A stretch of 64,000 nt of DNA, from positions 2,704,501-2,768,500 of the forward strand of contig JAYKKM010000121.1 of the NCBI GenBank assembly GCA_035772405.1, written 5' to 3'. The notes under the pieces were generated by a model. That model saw only the letters and a list, made by a program, of their open reading frames with translations, did not search any database and was not told where the DNA came from. The position numbers were made by a program, and so were the translations under genes. Each line of letters begins with the position of its first letter. Positions within the stretch are counted from its first letter, which is position 1. This stretch comes from Chrysogorgia sp. JL179-B06. Its lineage: Eukaryota > Cnidaria > Anthozoa > Scleralcyonacea > Chrysogorgiidae. Positions 53,921-64,000 of the stretch are shown piece by piece.

Positions 53921-54022
53921 TTTATGACACCCTCTATAGGCTCTCCAGCATCCAAATAAGGCTTAAATGTCCTATAAAGCCAAAGGATACTGACAAGGAA
54001 GGCTTGTGTTGGCGACTCTGAT
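53567..54022 (-). pseudogene. KDZ-like transposase, C-terminal exon, copy A
   Basis: The acceptor CCTTTTTAG precedes 54022. It reads SESPTQAFLVSILWLYRTFK, DAGEPIEGVIKRMNNNTCIW, then after a shift VWLSIVKVVDRLHI and IIPQEYNSMAAERTFIWPSR, LKRIVCAMPQHQFFYLRRAV, ending TTEWVEK and a stop at 53567. The D-R-x-H-x2-N-H and N-x4-EQ/ER-x-F-x-W pattern matches what I know of Kyakuja/Dileera/Zisupton-type genes. Copy A lacks about 40 bp around the NHKDKKC segment that copy B keeps. Confidence 0.5.
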
Positions 54023-54948
54023 CTAAAAAGGCGTCACCACATGGTTATGTAAATAGCTACCAAGCTAATTTGTCATGTTCTCAACAAGTGTTAGAAACGT
54101 ATAAAGTTATTGGTTGAATTTCTAATAAACCTAGCAACTTGGCACAACGTTTGATATAGCGTACTTATTATATAAATATTCATATATAAATATGCATATA
54201 TAAATAGCGTATTTATCATACAAACATGCAGTGAATATTTTCCATATCCTCGTTATCCAAATTATCGATCACATGATTAAAACAACTATACAACAACTAC
54301 ATAACATCTTGCGTTATGTTAACCAAATATGTTATTTTGCATATTTCCTTATCATGCAGGCAGCCTCGCCACAAAATAAAAAAGTGCCAGTTTCAAATAT
54401 CATCGGGTTGAATCTTCATTTCTAGCTATTTTCATGGGACTTTAATTAGCTTTAACGTTAATTAATTTGTAAATTAAGCTTCGACTTATCAATAAAAAAA
54501 TGTCTCATTGTAATGCAAACATTTTAATTGCCTGTATAAAGGTTGCCAGTACTCAATATGACCACCTCCACTGATTATAAAAAATACTCCCTCTGGACCA
54601 GCTTTGCAATGTTTTTCTACCACCGGTGTCTTTATTGCACGTTGTTTCTTCTATTTCTGAACATTGTTCAACGAATTCGACATTATCCTTTATAAATTGA
54701 GTTGTCCCTAGTTATTAAAATAACTTTATTAAATCATAATTTTGGAAGTACACCCTAGAATAATTTAAAAAGGAGTCGAACACGTAAACCATTAAATGTT
54801 TTAATAAAAAAACACTTTATAGCCACCTTGAAATGTTGTGGCATCTGTCGAATATTCTTGATTCAATACTTTCTCCAATTTTGATCTGTCGATAGATCAC
54901 TCTCTAAAGTTTGAAAAAATAGATAATTTTTTATTCGGGTTATTCGTA
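54023..54948. other. Intron of the KDZ-like gene, AT-rich
   Basis: An ATATAAATA-type low-complexity run lies at 54165-54215. No exon is seen on either strand. Confidence 0.4.
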
Positions 54949-55214
54949 TTAGCACGAAATGTCAACGTAAATTTTTAAACGACGTTGAGAACAGCTCAAA
55001 ATATTATACAACTGAATTATACAAGGAATTCCAGCTTTTTGTGCCTTAGCACAGTGGTTTTCACAGAATGCTTTTCCTCTTTCTGGAGACAAATGGCAAA
55101 TATTTGGATAGTTGATAGGTTTCGGACATCCATCTATCTTAATCGGAGCTTTCCACATACAATGCGAGTACTTTAACTCCCAGTTCCCATCTGCAACGTA
55201 AAGACTTCCACAAC
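54949..55214 (-). CDS. KDZ-like gene, cysteine-cluster exon
   Basis: The acceptor TGTAAATTGTAG precedes 55214. It reads CGSLYVADGNWELKYSHCMW, DGCPKPINYPNICHLSPER, GKAFCENHCAKAQKAGIPC, and runs into a stop at 54949. The W-K-L-x-x-x-H-C-M-W and C-x7-GKAFC-x2-HC spacing is that of the Cys-rich clusters attached to KDZ transposases (CxC domains). The next exon would be the one starting at 54022. The donor is not clear, and the frame may simply run on to its stop. Confidence 0.5.
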
Positions 55215-55413
55215 CTACAATTTACAATAAGATGATGGTTTTTTAACATATATGTTTTTCAAAAGCATTTGACATGGTGAAAGGCGATGCTGTAACTGTG
55301 GAAAATATAAGGCCAGAATTATGTATGAAAAACATTGCCCGTTCTAGGTTCCTTTTTAGTTCCACAACTGCATTCCAGAATCTAGGCATAAAATTATGAA
55401 TTACACTCACTCA

Positions 55414-55545
55414 CCTTTCTTTTCACATCCAGTGGAGAAAACATGTGAATATAGGCTTTCACATCATAGTTTTTCAATGTACTCCATGGCCTGGTTTTGT
55501 TCGATACCGGACTCAGATGAGAAATCCCATCTGCTCCTTATCCCC
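55414..55545 (-). CDS. Possible KDZ-like upstream exon end
   Basis: The minus strand ends at a strong donor (GAAAAGAAAG before GTGAGTGAG at 55413). One frame reads RPWSTLKNYDVKAYIHMF and SPLDVKRK up to the donor. The upstream boundary is uncertain, with stops in the other frames. It lies just upstream of the Cys-cluster exon on the same strand. Confidence 0.3.
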
Positions 55546-55719
55546 ATTTCATCCATTTCCTCTTCTAATTCCTTTTTCCTTGGTCTACTATCTTATACGA
55601 TATTTCTCCAAACAGATTACCTTGAAAGTTTTAAAGCACATTTTAATTTTTTCTATTTTTATTTCCTTACCTATAGTGCATTACTCTTTTCCAGTCTGTA
55701 TCCTATGGAATCATGCTTT

Positions 55720-56267
55720 CTGATTGGCTAACGAGCGCTACGTATGCGCACATACGTACCACTCGTACGGTCTACTTAATAATTTTCCTTACATCTGATT
55801 TATATTTGGTAAAATATTTTGAAAACATTTGAAAATGAACCCAAAGTAGATTTAACATATATAAGCACATTTTTATCCAAAGAAAAACACATACTTTTAC
55901 CATAGACAAGGTTTAAAGAATTTGGCATGCTTCATAAAATATCCGACTTATCTTCTCAAGTCAGGTACTTCAGCATACCAAATTCTTCAAAGCTTTGTAG
56001 CAAGTGAAAGTGATTGCGCAGCAAATAATTAAAAAAAAAAAAAACGACAAGCTTTGGAAAAACAACTTTAATAAACTAACGTTTCGTTACTATTAAGTAA
56101 CATCTTCAATAATTATAATTTATATGGAGTAATAATTATTTACACGGTTTCGATTTATATTTACTTAACTGATACAAAAATAGATTTGATGAGGTGAGAA
56201 CAAGAAAGAAAAGGCAAGGTGGCAAGAATAAAACAAAAACAAAATATGGTGACAAAAAAATTAAAAT
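55720..56267. other. AT-rich interval, nothing recognised
   Basis: Contains a 14-A run near 56031. No gene supported. Confidence 0.4.
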
Positions 56268-57090
56268 AGTGTTGGTGGAGGGGATCGAATATTGTTGTTA
56301 AGAGAAGCGTTACTTTGTGATATAAATAAAGTTTCCTTGATAATTGAACATCTAGCTGGGAATTTCCTGAGGCTAAGATAGAAAAATCAGATCAATAAGA
56401 TATGGGATGATCAGTTTTCATAGCATGGGCTAAAACGGCTGAAAACTGGAAAGTGACAATGGTTTCCCTGTATAGGCCAAAATACCTTTGTGATCCTCTG
56501 CGTGTCTAAATGCCAGCAGGTTTCGCCTGTATACAACGAGTTACATCGTTGACACGTAAATTTATATACAACATGCGATCTTAATTCGAATCACAGTCAA
56601 AAGAATAGTTTATAATATGAGTCCTTTTCCGTTCTGTCCATAAACGTTTGTCCACATTTCACCAGCTCACAAATCTTACACCTGGATTTACCACATTTAT
56701 GCAGCCATTAACTCTAACAATCTCCTTGTAACTTTGGGTAAGCTCGCTCTTACGTACATATCTTTAAGACTCCTAGGCTTCTGCAATGAAACCATTGGAA
56801 GACCACTCGAAAATATCTTTTTAGCCTTTTCTGATAGTAATAAAATTGGTTGCAATTCATTAAGAATCTTTGATACCCTTGCCAAAGCTGGATGGAAATC
56901 AATATTACTAAAGGCAATCTGCCAGAATTCTTACGAACCGCCACCTGATTAAGCAAATTTTCCTGATCACAATTACAAGCTCTACCCATTTGTGCTTTAA
57001 TAAATTTCTTATTATATCCTCTTACAAAACCAATTTTCCATTTCATTAGCCTTATTTTCAAATTTCTGGTCAGAACTACATACCCCTCTT
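56268..57090 (-). pseudogene. Penelope-like element, linker plus GIY-YIG endonuclease
   Basis: Minus strand: CKRIYNKKFIKAQMGRACN near 57020; HPALARVSKILNELQPILL and SEKAKKIFSSGLPMVSLQKP (56760-56880); PRSLKDMYVRASLP; then, with frame changes, a CQRCNSLYTGETCWHLDTQR endonuclease core (about 56490-56550). It closes with SIIKETLFISQSNASLNNNI followed by RSPPPTLF and a stop at 56268. The C-x2-C-NSLYTGET signature marks the GIY-YIG nuclease that nicks target DNA for these retroelements. Multiple stops and shifts; the reverse transcriptase is not visible upstream. Confidence 0.6.
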
Positions 57091-57120
57091 CAATCTTTTA
57101 TATATATATATATATAAATA

Positions 57121-58348
57121 TAAAAAGCAGTACAAAAAGATATCCTGGAAAGCTATGAAGGAAAGGGTTAATAAATAACATCACATCCGCAACAAACCTA
57201 TATTTTGAGCTTTTTAAAATGTGAGGACATTGTGTGTGTGTGTGTTTGTGTGGGGGGTCTAGAAATTGTTAAACGTTTTAAAGGGGGGCCTGGACAATTT
57301 TCAAAAAATAATTAATTTCTCCTGCAGCCTCCTCCATATTTAATGAGCGGTCCCCAAAAGGCAGTAAACCTTTTCTTATTTGATAAAAAAACAATTTCTC
57401 GTATGGAATAAATGGATATCTGTGTAAAACTTTGACCTTCTGTGATCGAAATTTGCCTTAAATTATTTTTTGCTTTATTGATCGAACTTGTATTTTAACT
57501 AGAAAATACTCTTTCTGTATATTCAGGTTTATGATAATTTTGTTCACAATTAAGAAATCGATGGCAAGAGATTCTGCAACATAAAAAAGGACGTCGATTA
57601 ATGATTATGATGAACTAATTATAGTATTTAATTGAGCTAATTATACTGAATGACAATTTGATTATTTTAAGACAATGCATATCGATATGTATATGGCAAT
57701 ATAAATTAAGTTTGTTTAATTTAAAAGAACTCTGTATCTTTCTTTGTTTGAGATATTTCGATTATTTTTAAATGCAAATTAAGCTGGTCCCTGATGTCAT
57801 GGTTATAGATTGTAAAATCAGATGTATCTCCAGGTTTATTCAACGAAATCACTTGAAATTGTGAACATACAAACTGCACATTGCAGTAAATGTTGCAAGT
57901 TGAGCAAGATTGTTGTGTATTAAGTGTATAACGGATCTGGCAATGCACGAAAATGCCGTACCCTACTCTGGTTATGACGTCAGAGACTATCGCAATTTGC
58001 ATATCAAAAAATCGAAATATCTCATAAACGAAGAGAGATACGGAAAAGTTGTAAAAGGTCTTCCTATACCATTCGAAGAATTATTTCAAAATAGACAAAC
58101 TTGATTTATATTACTAAATCACAATATCTTATTTTATAAACTTATTTTGTACTATTTACAAAAAGTCAAAAGTATCGATAAAATTATATAAGAATAAGAT
58201 ATTGAAAATATAGGTTTGTTTCACGCTTAAGTTTTTCGTTTAGTAGTAGTGTGTGGAAATCTGTTAGACTGGAATTGACGTGAATTACAGGACCATGTGC
58301 ATATGATAAATAGTTTCAATATCTTTTCGCTATTCGGCCTATTCCATA
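57121..58348. other. Non-coding core of duplication copy B
   Basis: Contains a TA run (57101-57115), a GT run (57230-57248), and an inverted pair: CTTTGTTTGAGATATTTCGA near 57740 faces TCGAAATATCTCATAAACGA near 58010. That pair encloses ~270 bp and may be an old MITE. Copy A carries the same pair near 53025 and 53260. Confidence 0.45.
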
Positions 58349-58740
58349 TTATTTTTCAACCCATTCGGTGGTCTTCTTGGGCAGCAAAGGGGTTTTGCCT
58401 TTCATGTAGCAACGCTCAGTATAGCGATTACGCCTTTTGACAGCTCGACGAAGGTAGAAGAATTGACAATGTCGTGCCATTGCACATACAATTCGTTTCA
58501 ATCTGCTGGGCCATATAAAAGTTTGCTCAGCTGCCATGGAATTGTATTCTTGTGGAATCTTACCCTCTGGATTGTATTCTGTGTTGCATTTTTTGTCTTT
58601 GTGATTCCGAATGTGTAGCCTGTCGATGACCTTAACAATGCTAAGCCACACTTTACTCAGGTAAGGAAAAGGGAGATCCACTTTTGCAACTTTCGTGCCA
58701 TCGAGATGACACATATTGCCATATGCAAGTATTGTTGTTC
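58349..58740 (-). pseudogene. KDZ-like transposase, C-terminal exon, copy B
   Basis: An open frame of 121 codons: MCHLDGTKVAKVDLPFPYL, SKVWLSIVKVIDRLHIRNHK, DKKCNTEYNPEGKIPQEYN, AAEQTFIWPSRLKRIVCAMA, CQFFYLRRAVKRRNRYTERC and a TTEWVEK end. This copy keeps the DRLHIRNH-x4-C-x3-YNPEG stretch that is shortened in copy A. It has lost the upstream part: at 58745 the sequence departs from copy A. Confidence 0.5.
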
Positions 58741-58745
58741 AACTT

Positions 58746-59086
58746 TTGCTGCTGTTGCATTATAGGCTATTAATTTGATATTGTTGATGAATTTGAAGTT
58801 TATTGTTAATGGTATCGGTGAAAGGTTTATTGTCAGCGACAGTGAGACATCTGCTGCTGTCGTTGCGTACAATGTATTTGATATTGTTAACAAATATGAC
58901 CTTATTAATAAAATAAATTTAAAAAATCTATTACAAATGAACTAACCATGTCAACAGCCACAATATAAGGAATTACACCATTTTCAGAATCACCACGCAA
59001 ATCATTAACGACATTGCTTACAAGAAGTAACTGATCATCATTTAATGTTAAGGTAGACTGTGGTACTTCAATACTTGATTCCTCCT
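58746..59086. other. Unassigned spacer
   Basis: Between KDZ-like copy B and the integrase. No family recognised on either strand. Confidence 0.35.
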
Positions 59087-59693
59087 CTACTTGTGGCCTT
59101 CTTCATCTAACCCATAGTTTATGAAGTCCATTGAAGCATCTACATGTACAACATCTTGAACAGCAGAATAATTTGAATGCTGTAGGGTGACCATACCTCT
59201 CACCCACAACTGTTCAAGTGAGAAATTAGTTTCTGTACATACAGGATGGTTGTTCCACTCACCAGTGAATTTATCCAGGGCTTCATTCAACATATCCAGG
59301 TAGACAAGATGTAAACAGAAAAGGTGTATTTCGTTTGTAACTTCTAGAAATCCCTGCCCTTCCAGATACAAGAAGATGTTGAGGAAACGGGATACAATAA
59401 TGCGGTTAACATCTCTCCAAAGACGTTCTATTCTTTGGTTATGAACAGAAGTGCCAGTAATGACACTTCCTCGATTAAGCCCTCTTCTTTCAAGCATGTA
59501 TCTTGCCACTTCTAAATTCTCCAGTCCAAGGTCACATCGAACTCGAGACGGTAGGTTGTACTTCACAACTGCTGCTTCGAAGGAAGAAAATACAGTTGTG
59601 GCCCTGTTATTAGTAGATGCTTTCAGGAATACAATAAGCCGGGAGAAGCCATCTATTCCTCCGTGAATAACAAACCTGGTAAGGCTGAATGTG
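59087..59693 (-). pseudogene. DDE integrase core domain, isolated
   Basis: After an acceptor GATTTGTAG (before 59693) the minus strand reads [20 protein letters not shown] (first D), [20 protein letters not shown] (second D), [20 protein letters not shown] (E), then [31 protein letters not shown] and LEQLWVRGM. The D, D and E positions and the N-x-R-I-E-R-L-W-R motif fit the retroviral-type integrase superfamily (rve). The frame is open from the acceptor to a stop at 59087. No transposon ends or partner genes were identified, and the parent element is uncertain. Confidence 0.6.
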
Positions 59694-60114
59694 CCTACAA
59701 ATCATAAGACAACCGCAAATAAAAACTCCTGCCCTTAACAAGTAAATTCACTGCCAAATATATTTTGCAGAACCACCATGCTGGTGTACATTAGAACAAT
59801 ATATTTTTAATTAGGCTTTTTGGGGGATTGATTGCAAAATTAAACATCTACAGTATTTACAATTAAATAAATACTATACACTTAAAAAAGGAAGTACTGT
59901 ACTAGGGTAATAAAATACTAACATTTTGAACCCTTCACCAGGTTTAGAATGGAGATACAGCATCATATATTTATAGAGTACTTGTAGAAAGGTCAATGTG
60001 ATAGTGTGCTGATGTACGCATACAGAATAACCTGAGCATACAGTGAGAGTGGATAGTTAAAAGGAGATGGCTAGCAATGCTGTGTTTTATCCTGCTTTTT
60101 AAGCCAGTAGTATA
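59694..60114. other. Unassigned spacer
   Basis: No coding or structural signal recognised. Confidence 0.35.
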
Positions 60115-60745
60115 GGACATGGGGCTACGAGCTCAATTGATGTCAAACACACGCGAGACTCACAAAACAACACCAAATTTGTGTCAAATCATAAGTCGGC
60201 AAAAAAGTAGTGTCGTTTCAAACACGCGCGAGAGTTGCAAAACAACATCAAATTTGTACCAAATCACGACTAAAACAAAAATAGTGTCATTTTGCAACTT
60301 TTGCGTGTGGCTGACATCAATCAAACTCGAACCCCCATGTCCAATACTACTTCACCGTTGTTTTGACGTCAAACGCGCGCGAGAGTTGCGAAACCATACT
60401 AAATTTACACCAAGTCACAATTCAACGTCAGTTCATACCGTTTCACCGAGTCACAATTCAACAAAAAAAAATGATGTCGCTTCATACACGCGCGAGAGTC
60501 GCGAAACAGTGTCAAATTTATACCAAATCGCGAGTCGATGTCAGTTCATACCGTTTCACCAAGTTACAATTCAACAAAAAAAAATGATGTCGCTTCATAC
60601 ACACGTGAAAGTGGTGAAACAGTGTCAAATTTGTACCAAATCGTGAGTCGATGTCGGTTCGTTTCACCACTTTCGCGTGTGCTTGACATTAATTGAGCCC
60701 GTGCCGTCACTTCAATTCGCGTGAAAAAAAGAGCCACTACCTAGT
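60115..60745. repeat. Degenerate tandem array, GCGCGAGAGTTGCGAAAC units
   Basis: About seven irregular units of roughly 75-125 bp carrying CACGCGCGAGAGTTGCAAAA, TCAAATTTGTACCAAATCAC and GTTCATACCGTTTCACC. Two long sub-copies (60428-60500, 60540-60610) are nearly identical. Frames across it read repetitive peptides and are not genes. Confidence 0.75.
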
Positions 60746-60754
60746 GGGTCGACG

Positions 60755-61035
60755 CTAAATAAAATTTCAGCGCTTTCACAAATTTACACCAAATCACATT
60801 TAGAAAAATAGTCGTTTCAACACTTTCACAAATTTATGTCAAACCACATTTAGAAAAAATAGTTGTTTCAGCACTTTCACAAATTTGTGTCAAGCCACAT
60901 TTAGAAAAATAGTCGTTTCAACATTTTCACAAATTTGTCAAATCGCATTTAGAAAAACAGTCGTTTCAACATTTTCACAAATTTGTCAAATCACATTTAG
61001 AGAAAATAGTCGTTTCAACGCTTTTACAAATTTAT
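60755..61035. repeat. ~58-bp tandem array, CACATTTAGAAAAATAGTCG units
   Basis: Five units of TTTCAACACTTTCACAAATT-TGTCAAA-CACATTTAGAAAAATAGTCG. It follows the previous array directly and precedes the small hydrophobic ORF. Confidence 0.8.
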
Positions 61036-61114
61036 GTATCGTAAAAGTGTCTCACGCGTGATAAAATTGCCACCTGTTATGCAAATTAGATTATCGCCAC
61101 CTGTTAATAATTGA

Positions 61115-61363
61115 CTAGTCCGTTCGCTCACTATTCTCAGTGTTTGTCGCCTCGCTTCTAAAATGGTGGTCGTACACATATTTCGACGTTGTGATTCCTC
61201 CTGACAACAAACCCAAGAAAGGCACGTACGGTGTCACAACCGCTACAATGCTTTCAACGTCTTTCTTTAACAACGAGTCTTTTTGCAGCTCGTCATTTAG
61301 TTCGTCAGGATTCTCTATAGCGTTCAACCCGTTTAGTAAGCTAGCGAATTTGCTGATTAACAA
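61115..61363 (-). CDS. Small hydrophobic protein next to the polymerase
   Basis: From ATG 61363 an 82-codon frame: MLISKFASLLNGLNAIENPD, DELQKDSLLKKDVESIVAVV, then PYVPFLGLLSGGITTSKYV (one likely membrane segment) and a charged tail ending SERTD. The frame is open further upstream without a stop, so the start is uncertain. It is on the same strand as and directly downstream of the polymerase, as small structural or membrane genes are in Polinton/adintovirus-like elements. No family recognised. Confidence 0.4.
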   Translation of the reverse strand: MLISKFASLLNGLNAIENPDELNDELQKDSLLKKDVESIVAVVTPYVPFLGLLSGGITTSKYVYDHHFRSEATNTENSERTD

Positions 61364-61434
61364 GTCGGTGAGAAAAGCGTTTGCAATTTCACACGCGTGG
61401 AGAGAGTGACCTTATGGGAATCACGTCATGGTGT

Positions 61435-64000
61435 TTAGGGTGTGTCTCTCACTACAATGTTTTTGCGACCATACGCGTAGGAGTCAATACCATTTTCTAA
61501 AAGGTATCGTTTATCATCAAAACAGGATAACGACACTTTGTTAATTTCATAACTACCGAGCTGATGCTTGACACTTCTAATGGTCTTCATTGTATGCTGC
61601 AATTGTTTCTGCTCAAGTAGCACACTTTTGTAATCTTCGTGTTTGATTACCTTTTTAATTATATTCTTTCTGATGCCTTTAGCAGTTTTCCCACCACCCC
61701 CATCCTCTTTCAAATAGCTGTACATCTTACTGCGCAACCCAACGAACTCAACAATTGGCGTTCCAGCGCACTCATCTTTCATCTTGCCAATGACTTTCTT
61801 GTTCTCTTTGAAAGCAAACGGGTTGTCTGCGGGGTAATCGCTATTGTCAAACTTTTAGCGCTCCATCATAAAGTCAGAGTAGATGTCGTCAGTTTTGATT
61901 GTGTACAACAGACTGTCAGTGTCGGTGAAGTGTAGTCTGCAGGTATCGCTAGAGTACTTTTTCATGATATAGTTGTAGTGGAAGTCATACATCAACGTTT
62001 TGCTCAAGTCTAGTATGCACATACCCACATATGCGGGTCGATTTAGTGTCAGCGTTTCTTTAACTTTATGGACAGCGACTAAGTTCTCGCTAAATATCTT
62101 GCAAGACACAAACGTCGGCTTTGAGACAAGCTTTTTTAATTTCTTCGCAGTGGTCACTAATCTTACATCCACACGCTTCCTCAAGTTTTCCATTGTTTTC
62201 CCAAACACGCTGTTGTTCATCAACTTGAAGAAATCCTTCTCGAAAGCGTTCTTAGCCGCGGTTCTTTTGACTGTATTAAAGTCAATGTACTTACCCAACC
62301 ACTTGGACTGGTCAAACTGTAGGACCCTATGAACCTTTTTGATTTTCAATCCAAGATCCATGTACAACTGCAGATTTCTATAATGACACGTACTTTTCTT
62401 TGTCCATCAAATTAGTCACCAGCTTCTTCACGCCACCAACACTCACATTAAACTTATTTTGGATTTTCATGCAGTACCCCGACAACATGTCAACAGTTAT
62501 TTCCATCTTCTCAGGAGCCAACGGGTAATCGTTATGTAAACCATGCAAATGGTCTGGATACTCCAAGTCGACTTCAGGCAGCAACCCCTTTTTGCTGTTG
62601 TTGTGATAGCCACGCAAGTTCACCTTTTTTATTTCTTTCTTAGTCAACCATTTAAAACCACCCGTGGGGAGACTGACTCATTGCCCACCCATACAAATTG
62701 TTGGCATCAAGGTACATCAAATACTTCGACTCTTGCGCTTTGTCATACCCTTCCATGTATTTATTGTTTGCCACACCATGTCTGTTGCATATATAGCTCA
62801 CGCCGCCACGCATTCCCAACTCCACAAACTGGAACATGTCAATGTCAGACAATAATTCAAGTTCCACTCCAGTCATCTTCAACATGGCATCCCAAGCCAA
62901 TCCAGGTGATGTGAAATAATGACACGGGTCTAATTTATACTCACGATGACATGTCTTTCTAAAGTTCTCAAAAACGTCGGCAAGCAAGAGCACATCACTT
63001 TTCAAATACAGATCGTGATACCCACCCATATTTTCAACGTCGAAGTAGTCCCACAAACGTTTCTTCCGTAATGTGTTCGTCATTCAGAATGCTGTGAAAG
63101 TCCCTTTTGGAGGGTAGCCCACATTCATCGAATTTATCAAAGGAGTCCATATAATCATAAGGATAGACCCCCTTTCTTGTCATAAGCGCCAACCCCTCAT
63201 CATGAAACACTTCTGACGTGTATTTGAAAGCGTCTCTTGGTAGGTTCTTCTCCAAGTTGTCTAGACTCGAACCCATGAATTGAAAGCTGTCCAAGAATAC
63301 TAAGTTTTTTCCAAGCATGAACGCCATGTACTTCTCCATGTTGTTCGGTATCACATTTATGTCTTGACCAAACTTGCCAATCTCCTGCATGATGAAATGG
63401 CTATCGTAACCGCGTAAGTTATGAAAGATCACAGGAATTTTATCAGTCAGTATAAAGTTTGCGTTACACTGACGATGTGCAGACCCTCTGTACTTACCTG
63501 AGACATGGCAGTGGTCTCTCACTCTAACGTCAGCGTCAGTGTACTCAACACTGCAAATATGGCAACTTTTAGCCTCGTCAAAGTCTTGTCTATCGTCATC
63601 AGTCAGTATCATCTCTTTGTTAAAGTGACTCTCAGATGTTTCTTTACAATATTCGACAACTTCTAACATCTCCCCAATGAACTTGTTGACTGCATTTTCA
63701 CCACGGTACACTTTCACTGGCTTACTATACTCGTTGTCGTAGCAACAAACCAGTTTATACCCATAGCCACAGTCAACGTCTCTCTGATAAGCGTTTGTGC
63801 AGCTAGCTCGCTTGGTGGTGTCGCTGTGCACACCTTCTGTGTGATAGCTTCGAAGTCTGCATACACCACAAATGGTACGTTTAGTTGTCTACTGTAGTTC
63901 TCGTACTTTACTTTCATACCTTTTTGCGGCATTTTAATAGCTTGCTTCCCATTGATGACCAAACATACCTCCACATGACGCCCAAGCACGTCCGCACGAC
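61435..64000 (-). pseudogene. Polinton-type (protein-primed) DNA polymerase B, decayed and cut by the window end
   Basis: Reading leftwards: NVPFVVYADFEAI (exonuclease D-x-E) near 63870; CHICSVEYTDADVRVRDHCH with CNAN, a zinc-binding insert, near 63480-63560; HNLRGYDSHFIMQEIGKF (Exo II) near 63400; NMGGYHDLYLKSDVLLLADV (Exo III) near 63000; MYLDANNLYGWAMSQ (motif A); FKLMNNSVFGKTMEN (motif B); LHFTDTDSLLYTI (motif C); VGLRSKMYS near the C-terminus. Frame changes near 63790, 63060, 62650 and 62375 and a stop near 61857 break it. Catalytic residues are present but no functional protein can result. The 5' end lies beyond the window. Confidence 0.8.

Larger units (their letters stand above)
56846..58745. 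repeat. Direct segmental duplication, copy B
   Basis: Longer partner of 52196-53920, about 4.65 kb downstream. The Penelope sequence continues beyond the copy boundary here (down to 56268) but not in A. The KDZ-like gene continues beyond the boundary in A (up to 54022) but not in B. Each copy is therefore complete at the opposite end. Confidence 0.85.

Noticed and set aside
55396..55731. Overlapping plus-strand frames rich in Phe/Ser/Leu
   Set aside because: Hydrophobic, low-complexity shadows opposite a probable minus-strand exon with a strong donor.
60755..61035. Regularly spaced repeats resembling a CRISPR array
   Set aside because: Units are contiguous, with no unique spacers, in a eukaryotic transposon context. 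It is a tandem satellite.

Overview
The window is eukaryotic and almost certainly from an animal. Exons have GT/AG splice sites and introns of 0.1-3 kb, there are no bacterial operons, and transposable elements of many classes fill most of the sequence. The protein families (jockey/CR1-like LINEs, ZNF862-like and BED-finger hAT transposases, a DUF7869 protein, a KDZ-like gene with cysteine clusters, Penelope with GIY-YIG, Polinton-type DNA polymerase B, Myb-like plus Harbinger pairs) are a set I associate with cnidarians, probably an anthozoan. That taxon is inference, not proven here.

Layout. 0-2 kb: a ~90-106 bp tandem array split by a 5'-truncated LINE. 2-3.9 kb: an internally deleted hAT element with terminal repeats and an 8-bp target duplication. 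5.8-12.9 kb: a spliced minus-strand gene of the DUF3987 family whose introns hold three short DNA transposons (TA, TTAA and 8-bp targets). 13-17 kb: a MITE containing a tRNA-like segment, then a decayed LINE. 19.4-21.4 kb: a collapsed Harbinger element (Myb-like gene facing a beheaded transposase) and two MITEs. 21.7-24.5 kb: a 2.8 kb near-perfect palindrome carrying two head-to-head copies of a truncated gene with an EEADTR/DTDV signature and a Cys-rich tail. 24.6-25.9 kb: a BEN-domain exon and an unidentified ORF. 26.4-32.4 kb: a ZNF862-like hAT gene split by an antisense LINE.

33-41 kb: a ~39 bp minisatellite split by a 7 kb element with CCCAGCTAAC termini. That element contains a tandem duplication, foldbacks, a MITE and one LINE with an intact 640-codon reverse transcriptase frame. 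41-47.5 kb: a cluster of CCGTTCGAACGG palindromes, a broken DUF7869 gene, and an antisense hAT element with palindromic ends. 48-51.6 kb: exons of a coiled-coil host-like gene, interrupted by a LINE. 51.6-59.7 kb: remnants of Ty3/gypsy, Penelope, a KDZ-like gene and a DDE integrase, including a direct duplication of about 1.7-1.9 kb. 60-64 kb: tandem arrays, a small hydrophobic ORF and a decayed Polinton-type polymerase B that runs out of the window.

The window is best read as a stratified transposon graveyard. Nested insertions give relative ages. Only a few stretches (BEN exon, 50.6-51.6 kb exons, perhaps the DUF3987 gene) look host-like. The most unusual single object is the 2.8 kb palindrome; the most coherent unannotated gene is the spliced DUF3987 gene.
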